From: Paludibacteraceae bacterium
GTDB taxonomy: Bacteria; Bacteroidota; Bacteroidia; Bacteroidales; Paludibacteraceae
DNA length: 64,000 nucleotides
Assembly (NCBI GenBank): GCA_017559385.1
Contig: JAFYSK010000050.1
Coordinates: forward strand, 1-64,000
Reading direction: 5' to 3'
Shown here: piece by piece, positions 25,746 to 34,471 of the stretch
How positions within the stretch are numbered: the first letter of the stretch is position 1
How the letters are laid out: each line of letters opens with the position of its first letter
Notes under the pieces: generated by a model
Databases searched by the model: none
What the model saw: only the letters and a program-made list of their open reading frames with translations
Told to the model about the DNA's origin: nothing
Translations under genes and position numbers: made by a program

Positions 25746-26999
25746 ATGACTTCTAGACGAGTGGTAATAACGGGATTGGGCATGGTCACATCTTTGGGAA
25801 ATGATGTACATACCAACTGGATAAATTTGCTAGCAGGACATAGTGGAGCTGGTGAAATCACCCATTTTGATCACTCTAAGTTCAAAACTCATTTCGCTTG
25901 TGAGGTTAAGAACTTAGATGTCTCTGCTTTGTTTGATGCCAAAGAACTCCGTCGATACGATAGAAATATACATTATGCCATTCATTCTGCTCAGCAAGCC
26001 ATAGATGACGCTAACTTTTGTATAGATACTGAGGATGCATACCGTTGTGGGGTGATTTATGGTTGCGGTATGGGCGGAGTACATACGATGGATACCAATA
26101 TCGCTAGTTATGGTGCTGGTGATGGAACTCCTCGTTTTAGTCCATTCTTTGTGCCAATGATTATCCCAAATATGGCATCAGGAATGATCGCTCAACGCTA
26201 TGGTATTCGTGGTGTTAATTTTACGACAACTTCTGCTTGTGCTAGCTCAGCACACGCTATAGCAAATGCCTATTTACAAATTCAAGCAGGAATTGCAGAT
26301 GTGATAATTGCAGGTGGTAGTGAGGCTGCTATTGAAGTTTCTGGTGTGGGTGGCTTTAATGCTCTACATGCATTGTCTACTCGTAACGACTCTCCTCAAA
26401 CTGCATGTCGACCTTTCTCAGCATCACGCGATGGATTTGTTTTGGGCGATGGTGCTGCAACATTGGTTCTAGAAGACTATGAGCATGCCAAAGCAAGAGG
26501 TGCTAAAATTTATGCGGAGCTCGTCGGAGTCGGTATGACATCTGATGCGTATCATATGACAGCTTCTGATCCCGATGGTAAAGGTGCTGTACAAGCCATA
26601 AAAATGGCTATAGAATCTGCTGGGATCGAAGCGCAATATGTGGATTATATTAATGCACATGGCACATCAACGCCTGTTGGAGATATTGCGGAGGTAAGAG
26701 CCATAAAGCATGTATTTGGCGAACACGCTTATGATTTGAATATTACTTCCTCTAAGTCTATGACTGGACATCTACTGGGGGCTACTGGAGCAGTCGAGGC
26801 AATCATTTCTATTCTCTCATTAATGCACCAAGTCGTGACTCCAACAATCAACCATGATGATGCAGATAAGGATCCAGATATAGATTACCAATTGAATTTT
26901 ACATTCAATCAACCTCAAAAACGCGAAATACGCTACGCAATGAGCAATAATTTTGGTTTTGGAGGACATAATGCAAGCCTCTTGTTCAAAAAAATCTAA
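25746..26999 (+). CDS. fabF: 3-oxoacyl-ACP synthase II
   Basis: Condenses malonyl-ACP with acyl-ACP in fatty-acid elongation. 417 residues from the ATG at 25746 (a GTG two codons earlier is less likely). Catalytic triad: Cys in TTSACASSAHA near residue 165, His in NAHGTSTPVGD near 303, His in SKSMTGHLLGATG near 340, with the Lys in the same motif. The C-terminus has the expected NNFGFGGHN glycine-rich loop. Cotranscribed with acpP. Confidence 0.97.
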   Translation: MTSRRVVITGLGMVTSLGNDVHTNWINLLAGHSGAGEITHFDHSKFKTHFACEVKNLDVSALFDAKELRRYDRNIHYAIHSAQQAIDDANFCIDTEDAYRCGVIYGCGMGGVHTMDTNIASYGAGDGTPRFSPFFVPMIIPNMASGMIAQRYGIRGVNFTTTSACASSAHAIANAYLQIQAGIADVIIAGGSEAAIEVSGVGGFNALHALSTRNDSPQTACRPFSASRDGFVLGDGAATLVLEDYEHAKARGAKIYAELVGVGMTSDAYHMTASDPDGKGAVQAIKMAIESAGIEAQYVDYINAHGTSTPVGDIAEVRAIKHVFGEHAYDLNITSSKSMTGHLLGATGAVEAIISILSLMHQVVTPTINHDDADKDPDIDYQLNFTFNQPQKREIRYAMSNNFGFGGHNASLLFKKI

Positions 27000-27080
27000 G
27001 TTTTTTAGAACTCGATAATTAGAAAAGAACCGCGACGTGAGTCGCTATATATAAATAACTGTTTTATTTTTTAAGGTATT

Positions 27081-27275
27081 ATGATTACAAGTAAAATTGG
27101 TGAGAACGCAGGTTTGATCTGGAATGCACTACAAGGTGGTGCTCTCACATTCAAAGCTTTGAAGAAAGCTACAAAATTGAAAAACGACGAACTTTATCTT
27201 GCTTTGGGCTGGTTGGCTCGCGAGGGTAAAGTATCTTTCACTGAGTATGAGGATTTGACAATCACACTTCTCTAA
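27081..27275 (+). CDS. Small winged-helix protein (DUF2582-like)
   Basis: 64 residues forming a single winged helix-turn-helix: helix 1 AGLIWNALQ, helix 2 FKALKKATK, recognition helix NDELYLALGWLAREG, and a wing strand pair to the end. Proteins of this size are widespread in Bacteroidota and are presumed DNA-binding, without known targets. A short GCGAC/GTCGC hairpin lies upstream (27033-27046), and a good terminator follows the stop. Confidence 0.85.
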   Translation: MITSKIGENAGLIWNALQGGALTFKALKKATKLKNDELYLALGWLAREGKVSFTEYEDLTITLL

Positions 27276-27282
27276 TTACTTT

Positions 27283-27317
27283 ATAAGGCTGACCAACATC
27301 GTTGGCAGCCTTATTTT
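27283..27317 (+). terminator. Terminator of the winged-helix gene
   Basis: ATAAGGCTG and CAGCCTTAT arms, with inner CCAAC/GTTGG pairing, followed by TTTTG. Confidence 0.75.
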
Positions 27318-27330
27318 GACTATACGATTA

Positions 27331-27407
27331 CGCACTATTCACGCACAATAGACGGACAATAAGCGCACTATTCACGCACAATAAACGCACAATAACCGTA
27401 TAATTAA
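27331..27407. repeat. 11-bp tandem array B (7 units) upstream of asd
   Basis: Consecutive 11-mers CGCACTATTCA, CGCACAATAGA, CGGACAATAAG, CGCACTATTCA, CGCACAATAAA, CGCACAATAAC and CGTATAATTAA. The array ends 6 bp before the asd ATG. Confidence 0.95.
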
Positions 27408-27413
27408 CATATT

Positions 27414-28433
27414 ATGACAATAGCTATCGTAGGCGCATCAGGCGCCGTAGGACAAGAATTACTTAAGATTCTAGAGGAGCGTCAGTTCCCTATTTCTCAA
27501 CTTCGACTTTTCGGTTCTGCACGCAGTGCAGGCTCTACATATACTTTTTGCGGTAAAGAATATACCGTAGAAGAACTCCAACATGGTGACCAGTTCAAGG
27601 GCATTGATATAGCTTTTGTTTCTGCAGGCGGCGGTGTTTCTCGCGAATATGCAGCGGATATCACTCGCCATGGGGCTATCATGATTGACAATTCATCGGC
27701 TTTCCGTATGGATCCTGAGATTCCATTGGTAGTGCCTGAACTCAATACAGAGGATATCGAGCAAGCACTCGCTGAGGGTGGAAGACGAATTATTGCCAAC
27801 CCTAACTGTACCACCATCATTATGGCAGTATGCTTGAAGGCTATTGAGGAACTCTCTCACATCAAACGCGTACATGTATCTTCGTATCAATCTGCTTCTG
27901 GTGCTGGAGCACAAGCTATGGCAGAATTGGAGGAGCAATACCGTCAAGCGCTTAATGGCGAGGAGGTTAAACACCAGAAGTTTGCTTATCAATTGGCATA
28001 TAACTTGATTCCTCAGATCGATGTCTTTGGCGATGATGACTATACCAAAGAGGAGTTGAAGATGTACCACGAGACTCGCAAGATCATGCACTCAGATATC
28101 GCTGTTTCTGCTACTTGTGTACGTGTGCCTTCGTTGCGCGCACATAGCGAGGCAGTTTGGGTAGAAACAGAGACTCCGCTTACTCCTGACCAAGTACGTG
28201 AAGCAATGGCTAAGGCGGAGGGGGTACAGGTGATGGATGACCCAACCTTAAACTCTCAATACCCTTACCCTATGCCATTGTATTTGAGCGGAACTGACGA
28301 TGTGTATGTTGGTCGTATTCGCAAGGATTTAGCGAATGAGAATGGTATTACTTTCTGGTGTGTAGGCGACCAAATCCGCAAGGGTGCAGCTTTGAACGCA
28401 GTACAAATTGCAGAGAAGATTATAAAAAAGTAA
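27414..28433 (+). CDS. asd: Aspartate-semialdehyde dehydrogenase
   Basis: Reduces aspartyl phosphate to the semialdehyde for lysine/diaminopimelate, threonine and methionine synthesis. 339 residues. NADPH-binding [11 protein letters not shown] (7-17); active-site Cys in NPNCTTI (about 124-130); catalytic His in [12 protein letters not shown] near residue 240. The start codon is placed directly behind the 11-bp array, leaving almost no conventional leader. Followed by a hairpin whose exact copy recurs 1.7 kb downstream. Confidence 0.96.
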   Translation: MTIAIVGASGAVGQELLKILEERQFPISQLRLFGSARSAGSTYTFCGKEYTVEELQHGDQFKGIDIAFVSAGGGVSREYAADITRHGAIMIDNSSAFRMDPEIPLVVPELNTEDIEQALAEGGRRIIANPNCTTIIMAVCLKAIEELSHIKRVHVSSYQSASGAGAQAMAELEEQYRQALNGEEVKHQKFAYQLAYNLIPQIDVFGDDDYTKEELKMYHETRKIMHSDIAVSATCVRVPSLRAHSEAVWVETETPLTPDQVREAMAKAEGVQVMDDPTLNSQYPYPMPLYLSGTDDVYVGRIRKDLANENGITFWCVGDQIRKGAALNAVQIAEKIIKK

Positions 28434-28450
28434 TAACTGCTAATAAATAT

Positions 28451-28494
28451 AAAGAAATCGCCACTTATGTTCGTGACATAGGTGGTGATTTTTT
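28451..28494 (+). repeat. 44-bp terminator repeat, copy 1
   Basis: AATCGCCAC...GTGGTGATT-type stem-loop with a T tract, acting as the asd terminator. All 44 bp are identical to 30211-30254. The two copies bracket the exonuclease-BRCT and BRCT genes. Confidence 0.95.
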
Positions 28495-28527
28495 GTATAT
28501 AGATTTGGAAGAATTGAAAATTATTCG

Positions 28528-28537
28528 TAACTTTGCA
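28528..28537 (+). promoter_or_regulatory. Promoter of the exonuclease-BRCT cassette
   Basis: TAACTTTGCA with TTTG at 28504-28507, exactly 20 bp upstream. Predicted leader of about 20 nt. Confidence 0.75.
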
Positions 28538-28557
28538 GCATCAAATAATACATATAC

Positions 28558-29406
28558 ATGCAACCTAATTTCATTTCAATAGACTTTGAGACTGCAACAT
28601 GCGATAAGATGGCATGCCAAGTGGGTATTACTATCGTAAAAGATGGTGAAATCAAAGATACAATTGTCCGTCTTATACAACCACCACAAAATAAATATGA
28701 TTGGGGCTGCATAAACGTACATCATATAACTCCTGAAAACACGCTCAACTCACCTACTTTTGATATTGTCTGGGAAGAAATAAAACAACTTTTTCAAAAT
28801 ACAATTGTTGCGCATAATGCTGCTTTTGACGAAGCGGTTTTGCGAGCGAATCTCGATTACTACGGTATAGACCATACAAGTATTCCACCATTCCTTTGCA
28901 CATACAAAATATATGGTCTATCACTCGATAAACTATGCTATTTGTTTGATATTCCTCTCGACAATCATCATGATGCTGGTTTTGATGCTTGCTGTTGCGC
29001 TAAGTTCTATCTAAATCACTTAAATGGAATAGAAGTAGATTGCTCAAAACTACAAAGCATGCCTGCGAAGGTTCACAATGCTTATCATACAAGGCTCACA
29101 GGAAACATCTTGCAAAAAGACTTGAGCAATGCAGATCCTTTAAACCCCTTCTATAACAAGAAGGTCGTTATAACTGGCGTTTTTGACATAGATAGAAAAG
29201 AATTAGCGGCTAAACTAAAATCGCTAGGAGCTGATATTGATACAGGCATCAGTAAATGTACAAATTTTGTTTTTGTTGGTCAAAATGCAGGACCATCAAA
29301 AATTGCTAAAATAAAATCACTTACAGACGCAGGATATTCTATTGTCACATTAGGACAGGAAGATGCTAAGTACGTAATGGAGAATAATTACTCTTTAATC
29401 CAATAA
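28558..29406 (+). CDS. DEDDh exonuclease with C-terminal BRCT domain
   Basis: 282 residues. Residues 1-165 match DnaQ/epsilon-type 3'-5' exonucleases: DFET (9-12) with the first Asp-Glu pair, HNAAFDEAVL (about 82-91), and HHDAGFDAC (about 140-148) with the final His and Asp. All four acidic residues and the His are present. Residues about 195-275 form a BRCT domain (FYNKKVVITGVF, SLGADIDTGIS, TNFVFVG). Exonuclease-BRCT proteins are thought to act in DNA repair or processing. It has its own promoter and is followed 15 bp later by a BRCT partner. Confidence 0.88.
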   Translation: MQPNFISIDFETATCDKMACQVGITIVKDGEIKDTIVRLIQPPQNKYDWGCINVHHITPENTLNSPTFDIVWEEIKQLFQNTIVAHNAAFDEAVLRANLDYYGIDHTSIPPFLCTYKIYGLSLDKLCYLFDIPLDNHHDAGFDACCCAKFYLNHLNGIEVDCSKLQSMPAKVHNAYHTRLTGNILQKDLSNADPLNPFYNKKVVITGVFDIDRKELAAKLKSLGADIDTGISKCTNFVFVGQNAGPSKIAKIKSLTDAGYSIVTLGQEDAKYVMENNYSLIQ

Positions 29407-29421
29407 TAAATTTATACCACT

Positions 29422-30159
29422 ATGGAGAATTCAATATTATTTTCATCTCATAATATTCAAGACAATCCATTTAATGGTCGAAGAGTAGCTTGTATTGGCT
29501 CATTCACCATAGAAGCACGTGCGTTGTCTAAGAAATTAAAAGAATGGGGAGCTGATGTTAATAACGCTATCACCAAAGCCACTAATATAGTGCTTATAGG
29601 AGAGAACCCTAACGCTGAAAAACTAAACCAATTAGAATCTAGGATACATGATGGTTTTCATATTAAAAAGCTATATCAAGAAGATATTGACAAAATCTTC
29701 AGTGGCATAAATTGGGAGGACTATAGAACAAATACAGAGGTAGTTAAATCACTAGATTTTACAATAGAACATTTCCACCAACACCATTATCAATTCGATG
29801 AGGGTATAAGAAATAAAATCGCAGGTAAGGAATTGTATTTTTGCGAGGGTTTTCGCAAAGACAAATCTGCAATCCAACAAATCACAGGTAATCTTGCGGC
29901 CTGGTTAAATTTCGCTCTTTCTTCTCAAATACAAATCTTTGTATTAAGTAATTCCACTATTGAAAAACTAGCAAATGGAGAAAAGGACGAAAACATATTG
30001 ATGATAGAAAACTATTATAACAAGAACAAAGGCGACAAATTTGATTTCACTTTCATGCAAGAGCAAGATATCTTAGACTATGCACAACTGTGGTGCAACA
30101 CCCATGGTGACAAAGTCCTGCTATCTTTGTATGAGAGATATATGAATTCAGAGTACTAA
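29422..30159 (+). CDS. Tandem BRCT-like protein
   Basis: 245 residues. The first 85 are a clear BRCT domain (FNGRRVACIGSF, EWGADVNNAIT, TNIVLIG) that resembles the BRCT of the gene upstream (SLGADIDTGIS, TNFVFVG). Residues about 128-230 look like a second, diverged BRCT (GKELYFCEGF, IQIFVLSN). No catalytic motif. It probably acts as the binding partner of the exonuclease, by a BRCT-BRCT or BRCT-phosphopeptide contact. Its BRCT likely arose by duplication from the neighbour. Confidence 0.8.
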   Translation: MENSILFSSHNIQDNPFNGRRVACIGSFTIEARALSKKLKEWGADVNNAITKATNIVLIGENPNAEKLNQLESRIHDGFHIKKLYQEDIDKIFSGINWEDYRTNTEVVKSLDFTIEHFHQHHYQFDEGIRNKIAGKELYFCEGFRKDKSAIQQITGNLAAWLNFALSSQIQIFVLSNSTIEKLANGEKDENILMIENYYNKNKGDKFDFTFMQEQDILDYAQLWCNTHGDKVLLSLYERYMNSEY

Positions 30160-30210
30160 TACTCACCGTGCGCGGGGTGCGCATGGTTAATAGGTTAGAG
30201 GTGATGAGGA

Positions 30211-30254
30211 AAAGAAATCGCCACTTATGTTCGTGACATAGGTGGTGATTTTTT
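30211..30254 (+). repeat. 44-bp terminator repeat, copy 2
   Basis: Identical to 28451-28494, ending the BRCT operon with a stem-loop and T tract. The gap 30160-30576 also holds a 16-bp palindrome, 11-bp array C and the metG terminator; it contains no gene. Confidence 0.95.
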
Positions 30255-30380
30255 ATTTGATCAGTTCATAGGTTTGTTAATCTATGGTTAACTATTTTCA
30301 CAGACTTTTTATGGGTGTCCTTGAATGTGTCCATCGGAAGACCATAGAATCAACCCCATACCAGCTAAAGAGGATAAGCA

Positions 30381-30396
30381 TGTGATATGAATCACA
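30381..30396. promoter_or_regulatory. CRP-like palindrome (TGTGA-N6-TCACA), copy 1
   Basis: TGTGATATGAATCACA has the exact spacing of the CRP/FNR-family half-sites. It stands at the head of array C; a second example heads array F at 58822. Binding is not shown; it may simply be part of the repeat element. Confidence 0.4.
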
Positions 30397-30477
30397 TACT
30401 AATCACATACTAATTACATAGTGAAGATAGCTTACGAACTCGTAATGAACCCGTAATTGACAGTGTAAGGCGTAGGA
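30390..30477. repeat. 11-bp array C (8 units, degenerating)
   Basis: AATCACATACT twice, AATTACATAGT, then diverging 11-mers ending in ATGAACCCGTA-type units. Array F (58832-58919) follows the same course from ATCACATA to AACCCGTA, so C and F are homologous. Confidence 0.85.
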
Positions 30478-30506
30478 CGGAAAGAGCACGTAGAGGTAAT
30501 GAGAAA

Positions 30507-30533
30507 ACAAGAGAGCCAGGTTCGGCTCTCTTG
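30507..30533 (-). terminator. metG terminator
   Basis: ACAAGAGAGCC/GGCTCTCTTGT stem around AGGTTC, 44 bp beyond the metG stop. Confidence 0.75.
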
Positions 30534-30576
30534 TTATATAAAAGTATTCCTTATTATTATATATAAGGTATAAGGA

Positions 30577-32652
30577 TTATCCTACTTGGCTACCGTTTTT
30601 AACTGGAGAAGTCACGGTGGTGACAACCAACTTTCCGTCTGCATCCACAGCTGAAAGAATCATACCTTGTGACTCAATACCCATCATCTTACGAGGTGGG
30701 AAATTCGCCATAAACAGAATTTGTTTGCCTACCAAAACAGATGGATCAGGATAGCTTTGAGCGATACCACTCAAGATGGTGCGCTCACCCATACCGTCAT
30801 CCAAACGGAACTGCAATAGACGGTCGGACTTCTTCACAGGTTGGCAATCAAGTACAGTGGCTACGCGGATATCCATTTTGCAGAAATCGTCGAAAGTAGT
30901 AGCTTCTTTGATAGCCTCTGGCTTCCAGTTCTTGAGTGCCTCTTGTTTCTCAGCCTCTTCGTTAGCTGCTTTGATTGCAGCAAGACGATCTAGTTGAGCT
31001 TGGATAGTAGCGTCTTCAATTTTCTCAAAGAGCAGACTTACTTCGCCTAATTCTTGCCCCTCTTGGAGAAGGTTGATATTGCCTAACTCCTCCCACTTAA
31101 GCTCCTTCATATTAAGCATGTCACGAAGTTTTGCAGAAGAGAATGGCAAGAATGGCTCGAAGGCAATACTGAGGTTAGCAGCAATCTGCAATGAGAGATG
31201 CAGGATTGTAGCAGTACGCTCCATATCGGTCTTAGCCACTTTCCAAGGTTCGGTATCAGCCAAGTACTTATTACCAATACGCGCAAGGTTCATAGCCTCT
31301 TTTTGTGCATCGCGGAAGCGGAAATCGTTGAGTAGTTTCTCTACTTCTGCTTTCACATTCTGGAACTCAGCTATAGTAGCTTGGTCATACTCGTTGAACT
31401 GACCTGCTGCAGGTACTTTTCCATTAAAGTACTTCTTGGTCAGTACAAGGGCACGGTTGATGAAGTTTCCGTAGATCGCTACGAGCTCATTATTGTTGCG
31501 AGCTTGGAAGTCTGCCCAAGTGAAGTCATTATCTTTAGTCTCAGGCGCATTAGCTGTCAGCACATAGCGCAACACATCTTGTTTGCCAGGGAAATCAACA
31601 AGGTACTCGTTGAGCCATACTGCCCAGTTGCGAGAGGTAGAGATCTTATCTCCCTCAAGGTTGAGGAACTCGTTAGATGGCACATTATCAGGGAGAATAT
31701 AGCTGCCTTCAGCCTTGAGCATAGTTGGGAAGACGATGCAGTGGAAGACGATATTATCCTTGCCGATAAAATGGAGTAGGCGGGTAGATGGGTCTTTCCA
31801 CCATGTTTCCCATGGACCGAGTTCTGGTTTAGCATCGCATAGCTCCTTGGTGTTGGAGATATAACCAATAGGGGCATCAAACCACACATAGAGCACTTTT
31901 CCCTCTGCACCTTCAACAGGGACAGGGATACCCCATTCTAGATCGCGAGTCACGGCACGAGGACGCAGACCACTGTCAAGCCATGATTTACATTGACCAT
32001 AGACATTCGGACGCCACTCTTTGTGTTCTTGGAGAATCCATTCCTCCAACCATTGTTGGTATTGGTCTAGTGGGAGGTACCAGTGTTTGGTTTCTTTCTT
32101 AGTGAGGGCATTGCCATTGATAGCATTGTATGGGTTGATGAGCTCATCAGGAGAGAGAGTAGCACCACACTTCTCACATTGGTCTCCGTATGCACCTGCT
32201 GCGTGGCAACGAGGGCACTCACCGCGGATGTTACGATCTGTTAAAAACTCTTGAGTCTCTGGATCATAGAATTGTTCAGAAGTTTGCTCTACGAACTTTC
32301 CATTGTCGTATAGGTGACGGAAGAAATCCGATGCAAGTTGGTGGTGAGTTTTGCTAGTAGTACGAGAATAAACATCAAAGGAGATGCCAAAGCCCTCAAA
32401 TGAGTCTTTGATGATTTGGTGGTAGCGATCCACTACTTGTTGAGTTGTAATACCTTCTTTGCGTGCGCGAATGGTCACTGGCACGCCATGTTCATCGCTA
32501 CCTCCTACATAGAGTACTGGTTCACCTTTGAGGCGAAGGTAGCGTACATAGATATCAGCTGGTACATACACACCAGCCAAGTGTCCTATGTGTACAGGAC
32601 CATTGGCATATGGTAGAGCCGCTGTTACAAGAGTACGTTGAAATGATTTCAT
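30577..32652 (-). CDS. metG: Methionyl-tRNA synthetase
   Basis: Charges initiator and elongator tRNA-Met. 691 residues. HIGH motif in HIGHLAG (about 21-27), a four-Cys zinc knuckle in [17 protein letters not shown] (about 145-161), KMSKS-like [12 protein letters not shown] (about 334-345), and a C-terminal tRNA-binding EMAPII-like domain (about 585-691, [18 protein letters not shown]) that dimerises the enzyme. It starts 5 bp after cdaA, so it is the third gene of the folP operon. Confidence 0.97.
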   Translation of the reverse strand: MKSFQRTLVTAALPYANGPVHIGHLAGVYVPADIYVRYLRLKGEPVLYVGGSDEHGVPVTIRARKEGITTQQVVDRYHQIIKDSFEGFGISFDVYSRTTSKTHHQLASDFFRHLYDNGKFVEQTSEQFYDPETQEFLTDRNIRGECPRCHAAGAYGDQCEKCGATLSPDELINPYNAINGNALTKKETKHWYLPLDQYQQWLEEWILQEHKEWRPNVYGQCKSWLDSGLRPRAVTRDLEWGIPVPVEGAEGKVLYVWFDAPIGYISNTKELCDAKPELGPWETWWKDPSTRLLHFIGKDNIVFHCIVFPTMLKAEGSYILPDNVPSNEFLNLEGDKISTSRNWAVWLNEYLVDFPGKQDVLRYVLTANAPETKDNDFTWADFQARNNNELVAIYGNFINRALVLTKKYFNGKVPAAGQFNEYDQATIAEFQNVKAEVEKLLNDFRFRDAQKEAMNLARIGNKYLADTEPWKVAKTDMERTATILHLSLQIAANLSIAFEPFLPFSSAKLRDMLNMKELKWEELGNINLLQEGQELGEVSLLFEKIEDATIQAQLDRLAAIKAANEEAEKQEALKNWKPEAIKEATTFDDFCKMDIRVATVLDCQPVKKSDRLLQFRLDDGMGERTILSGIAQSYPDPSVLVGKQILFMANFPPRKMMGIESQGMILSAVDADGKLVVTTVTSPVKNGSQVG

Positions 32653-32657
32653 ATATT

Positions 32658-33449
32658 TTATTGTTTATTATTTCCTATTTCAGTTTTAATACCAAAGAGA
32701 GGTTGAATATATTCTGCTCTCAATTCTTCAATAGTGACATGCTTGATATTATCAGATTTAGCAATAGATATTTTTCCTGTTTCTTCGGATATTACGATGA
32801 TGAGCGCATCGGATTTTTCGGCTAGTCCTAATGCTGCTCTATGACGCAAACCGTAGGATTTTGGTAGGTCTGTTCGCTTGGAAACAGGTAGGATACAAGC
32901 TGCCGCTGTGATTCTCCCATTATTGATAATCAGCGCTCCATCGTGTAATGGGGTGTTTTTGAAGAATATATTTTCAATAAGTCGTGTAGATAAGATAGCA
33001 TCTACTATTTCACCGGTGTCTTCATAGGCGGTCAATTCCTGTTGAGCTTGAATAACTAGGAGTGCACCCGTCTGAGATTCGGACATGTGTTGGCATGCTT
33101 TTACTATAGCGTCTGCTTGCGATTGTGCATTTTGCATTTGTTTAACCCTAGACCATCTATCCTTAATGCGTTCAACATTTACCTGAGAACCTATTCGGTA
33201 GAAGAACGAGCGAATTTCTTCTTGAAAAATCACAATGAGTGCAATAGCACCTACACTAACAAAACGATCAAAAAGCGCACCTGTAAGCTCCAAGTTAAAC
33301 ACATAACTAACTAAAAGCCAGGCAAATACGAATGCTATGATTCCCCAAAAGAGGTTGCTTGCTCCAGACCTTCTCAAGACGCGGTACATCGCAAATAGCA
33401 ATACTGCAACTAGTAGAATATCAATAATATCTTTAATGCCAAGTATCAT
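32658..33449 (-). CDS. cdaA: Diadenylate cyclase (CdaA type)
   Basis: Makes cyclic di-AMP from two ATP. 263 residues: three N-terminal membrane helices (about 8-25, 32-53, 62-80), then a DAC domain with the catalytic motifs PLHDGALII (about 168-176) and [12 protein letters not shown] (about 203-214). In other phyla c-di-AMP controls potassium transport and wall homeostasis. The gene lies between folP and metG with gaps of 20 and 5 bp, so c-di-AMP synthesis is tied to a housekeeping transcript rather than to a stress gene. Confidence 0.95.
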   Translation of the reverse strand: MILGIKDIIDILLVAVLLFAMYRVLRRSGASNLFWGIIAFVFAWLLVSYVFNLELTGALFDRFVSVGAIALIVIFQEEIRSFFYRIGSQVNVERIKDRWSRVKQMQNAQSQADAIVKACQHMSESQTGALLVIQAQQELTAYEDTGEIVDAILSTRLIENIFFKNTPLHDGALIINNGRITAAACILPVSKRTDLPKSYGLRHRAALGLAEKSDALIIVISEETGKISIAKSDNIKHVTIEELRAEYIQPLFGIKTEIGNNKQ

Positions 33450-33469
33450 GATGAGTTAAGAGTAATAAG

Positions 33470-34282
33470 TTACGAGTTATGAGTTAGTTGGTATATATGG
33501 ATCGCTTGTTTGGCCGCTGCAACATCATGAACTCTCAGGATATTTGCTCCGCGTTCTAACGCTAATGTTTGAGCGGCTATGGTAGCGGGTAGTACCTGCT
33601 GTGGTGTAGAATTAAGTGGTTTGTACAACATTGATTTACGCGAAATACCTACAAGAATCGGTGCTCCTAAGCATTGTAATACATTGAGTTGTTGTAGGAT
33701 GTTGTAGTTTTGTTGTTCGCTTTTGTTGAATCCAAAACCAGGGTCAACAATCACATCTGTTACTCCCATTTGATGCAACGCATCCAATTTTTGTTGTAAC
33801 ACACCAATGAGCTTAGATAGTGTATGGGCATCGTTCGGAATTTCGCATGCATGAGTCAATACATAAGGGGTCTGATGCCTTGCAATGACATCCCATAAAT
33901 GTCTATCGGCCTCACCTCCGTATACATCGTTGATGATATTCGCTCCCATGGCTATCGCTTGCTCAGCAATATCTGCTCGAAATGTATCTACGGATATTGG
34001 GATATCGGGCCAATGATGTCGTATAGTTTGTAAGGCCATGGATAGCCTTTTCCATTCTTCTTCTGCTCCTACTGGAGTAGAGTTGGGACGGGTAGAGCAC
34101 GCTCCAATATCCAGTATGTCAGCACCTTCTGCTATGATTTGATCAACTTTGGTTAATATCTCATTTTCTGATAGGGTGCTACAGGATGTATAGAAACTAT
34201 CAGGAGTAATATTAACAATAGCCATCACTAATGGAGACGACAAATCTAATAGACGATTATATGTCCGAACATAGTTGCGCAT
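33470..34282 (-). CDS. folP: Dihydropteroate synthase
   Basis: Condenses pterin pyrophosphate with p-aminobenzoate in folate synthesis; target of sulfonamides. 270 residues from the ATG at 34280-34282. Motifs: IVNITPDSFY (about 22-31), DIGACSTRPNSTPVG (about 64-78), DVYGGE, DPGFGFNK (about 180-187) and a final ARGANILRVHDV-like strand (RGANILRVHD). The reading frame runs 30 codons further upstream through the promoter, but the -7 box at 34289-34298 shows that transcription begins within a few nt of this ATG. The last codons overlap an AGTTATGAGTTAG-type repeat. Confidence 0.94.
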   Translation of the reverse strand: MRNYVRTYNRLLDLSSPLVMAIVNITPDSFYTSCSTLSENEILTKVDQIIAEGADILDIGACSTRPNSTPVGAEEEWKRLSMALQTIRHHWPDIPISVDTFRADIAEQAIAMGANIINDVYGGEADRHLWDVIARHQTPYVLTHACEIPNDAHTLSKLIGVLQQKLDALHQMGVTDVIVDPGFGFNKSEQQNYNILQQLNVLQCLGAPILVGISRKSMLYKPLNSTPQQVLPATIAAQTLALERGANILRVHDVAAAKQAIHIYQLTHNS

Positions 34283-34288
34283 TTTCCG

Positions 34289-34298
34289 TGCAAAGTTA
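34289..34298 (-). promoter_or_regulatory. folP-cdaA-metG promoter, near-leaderless
   Basis: TAACTTTGCA on the minus strand, only 6 bp before the folP ATG. With the usual 5-7 nt from TTTG to the start site, the mRNA would have almost no leader. This decides the start codon. Confidence 0.7.
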
Positions 34299-34423
34299 CA
34301 AAAAATCTGTTGATTAGACGAATATTTTAGGCAATTTCCAATAAAAAGTGAGCATTTTTTTGGAAAATACATCGTTTAGTTGTTTTTTTTATAAAAAAAT
34401 TCGTCTAAGTCAGTTTTTTTTTG

Positions 34424-34431
34424 TAATTTTG
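34424..34431 (+). promoter_or_regulatory. Promoter of the GldK/GldJ-like gene
   Basis: TAATTTTG preceded by a T tract ending in TTG; ~40 nt upstream of the lipoprotein ATG. Confidence 0.65.
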
Positions 34432-34471
34432 CGGGCTGAATAATTCGTACATGACACAAAATCACAAAATT

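Noticed and set aside
27331..27407. CRISPR array
   Set aside because: Units are 11 bp and abut with no spacers; no cas genes. The same holds for the other five arrays.
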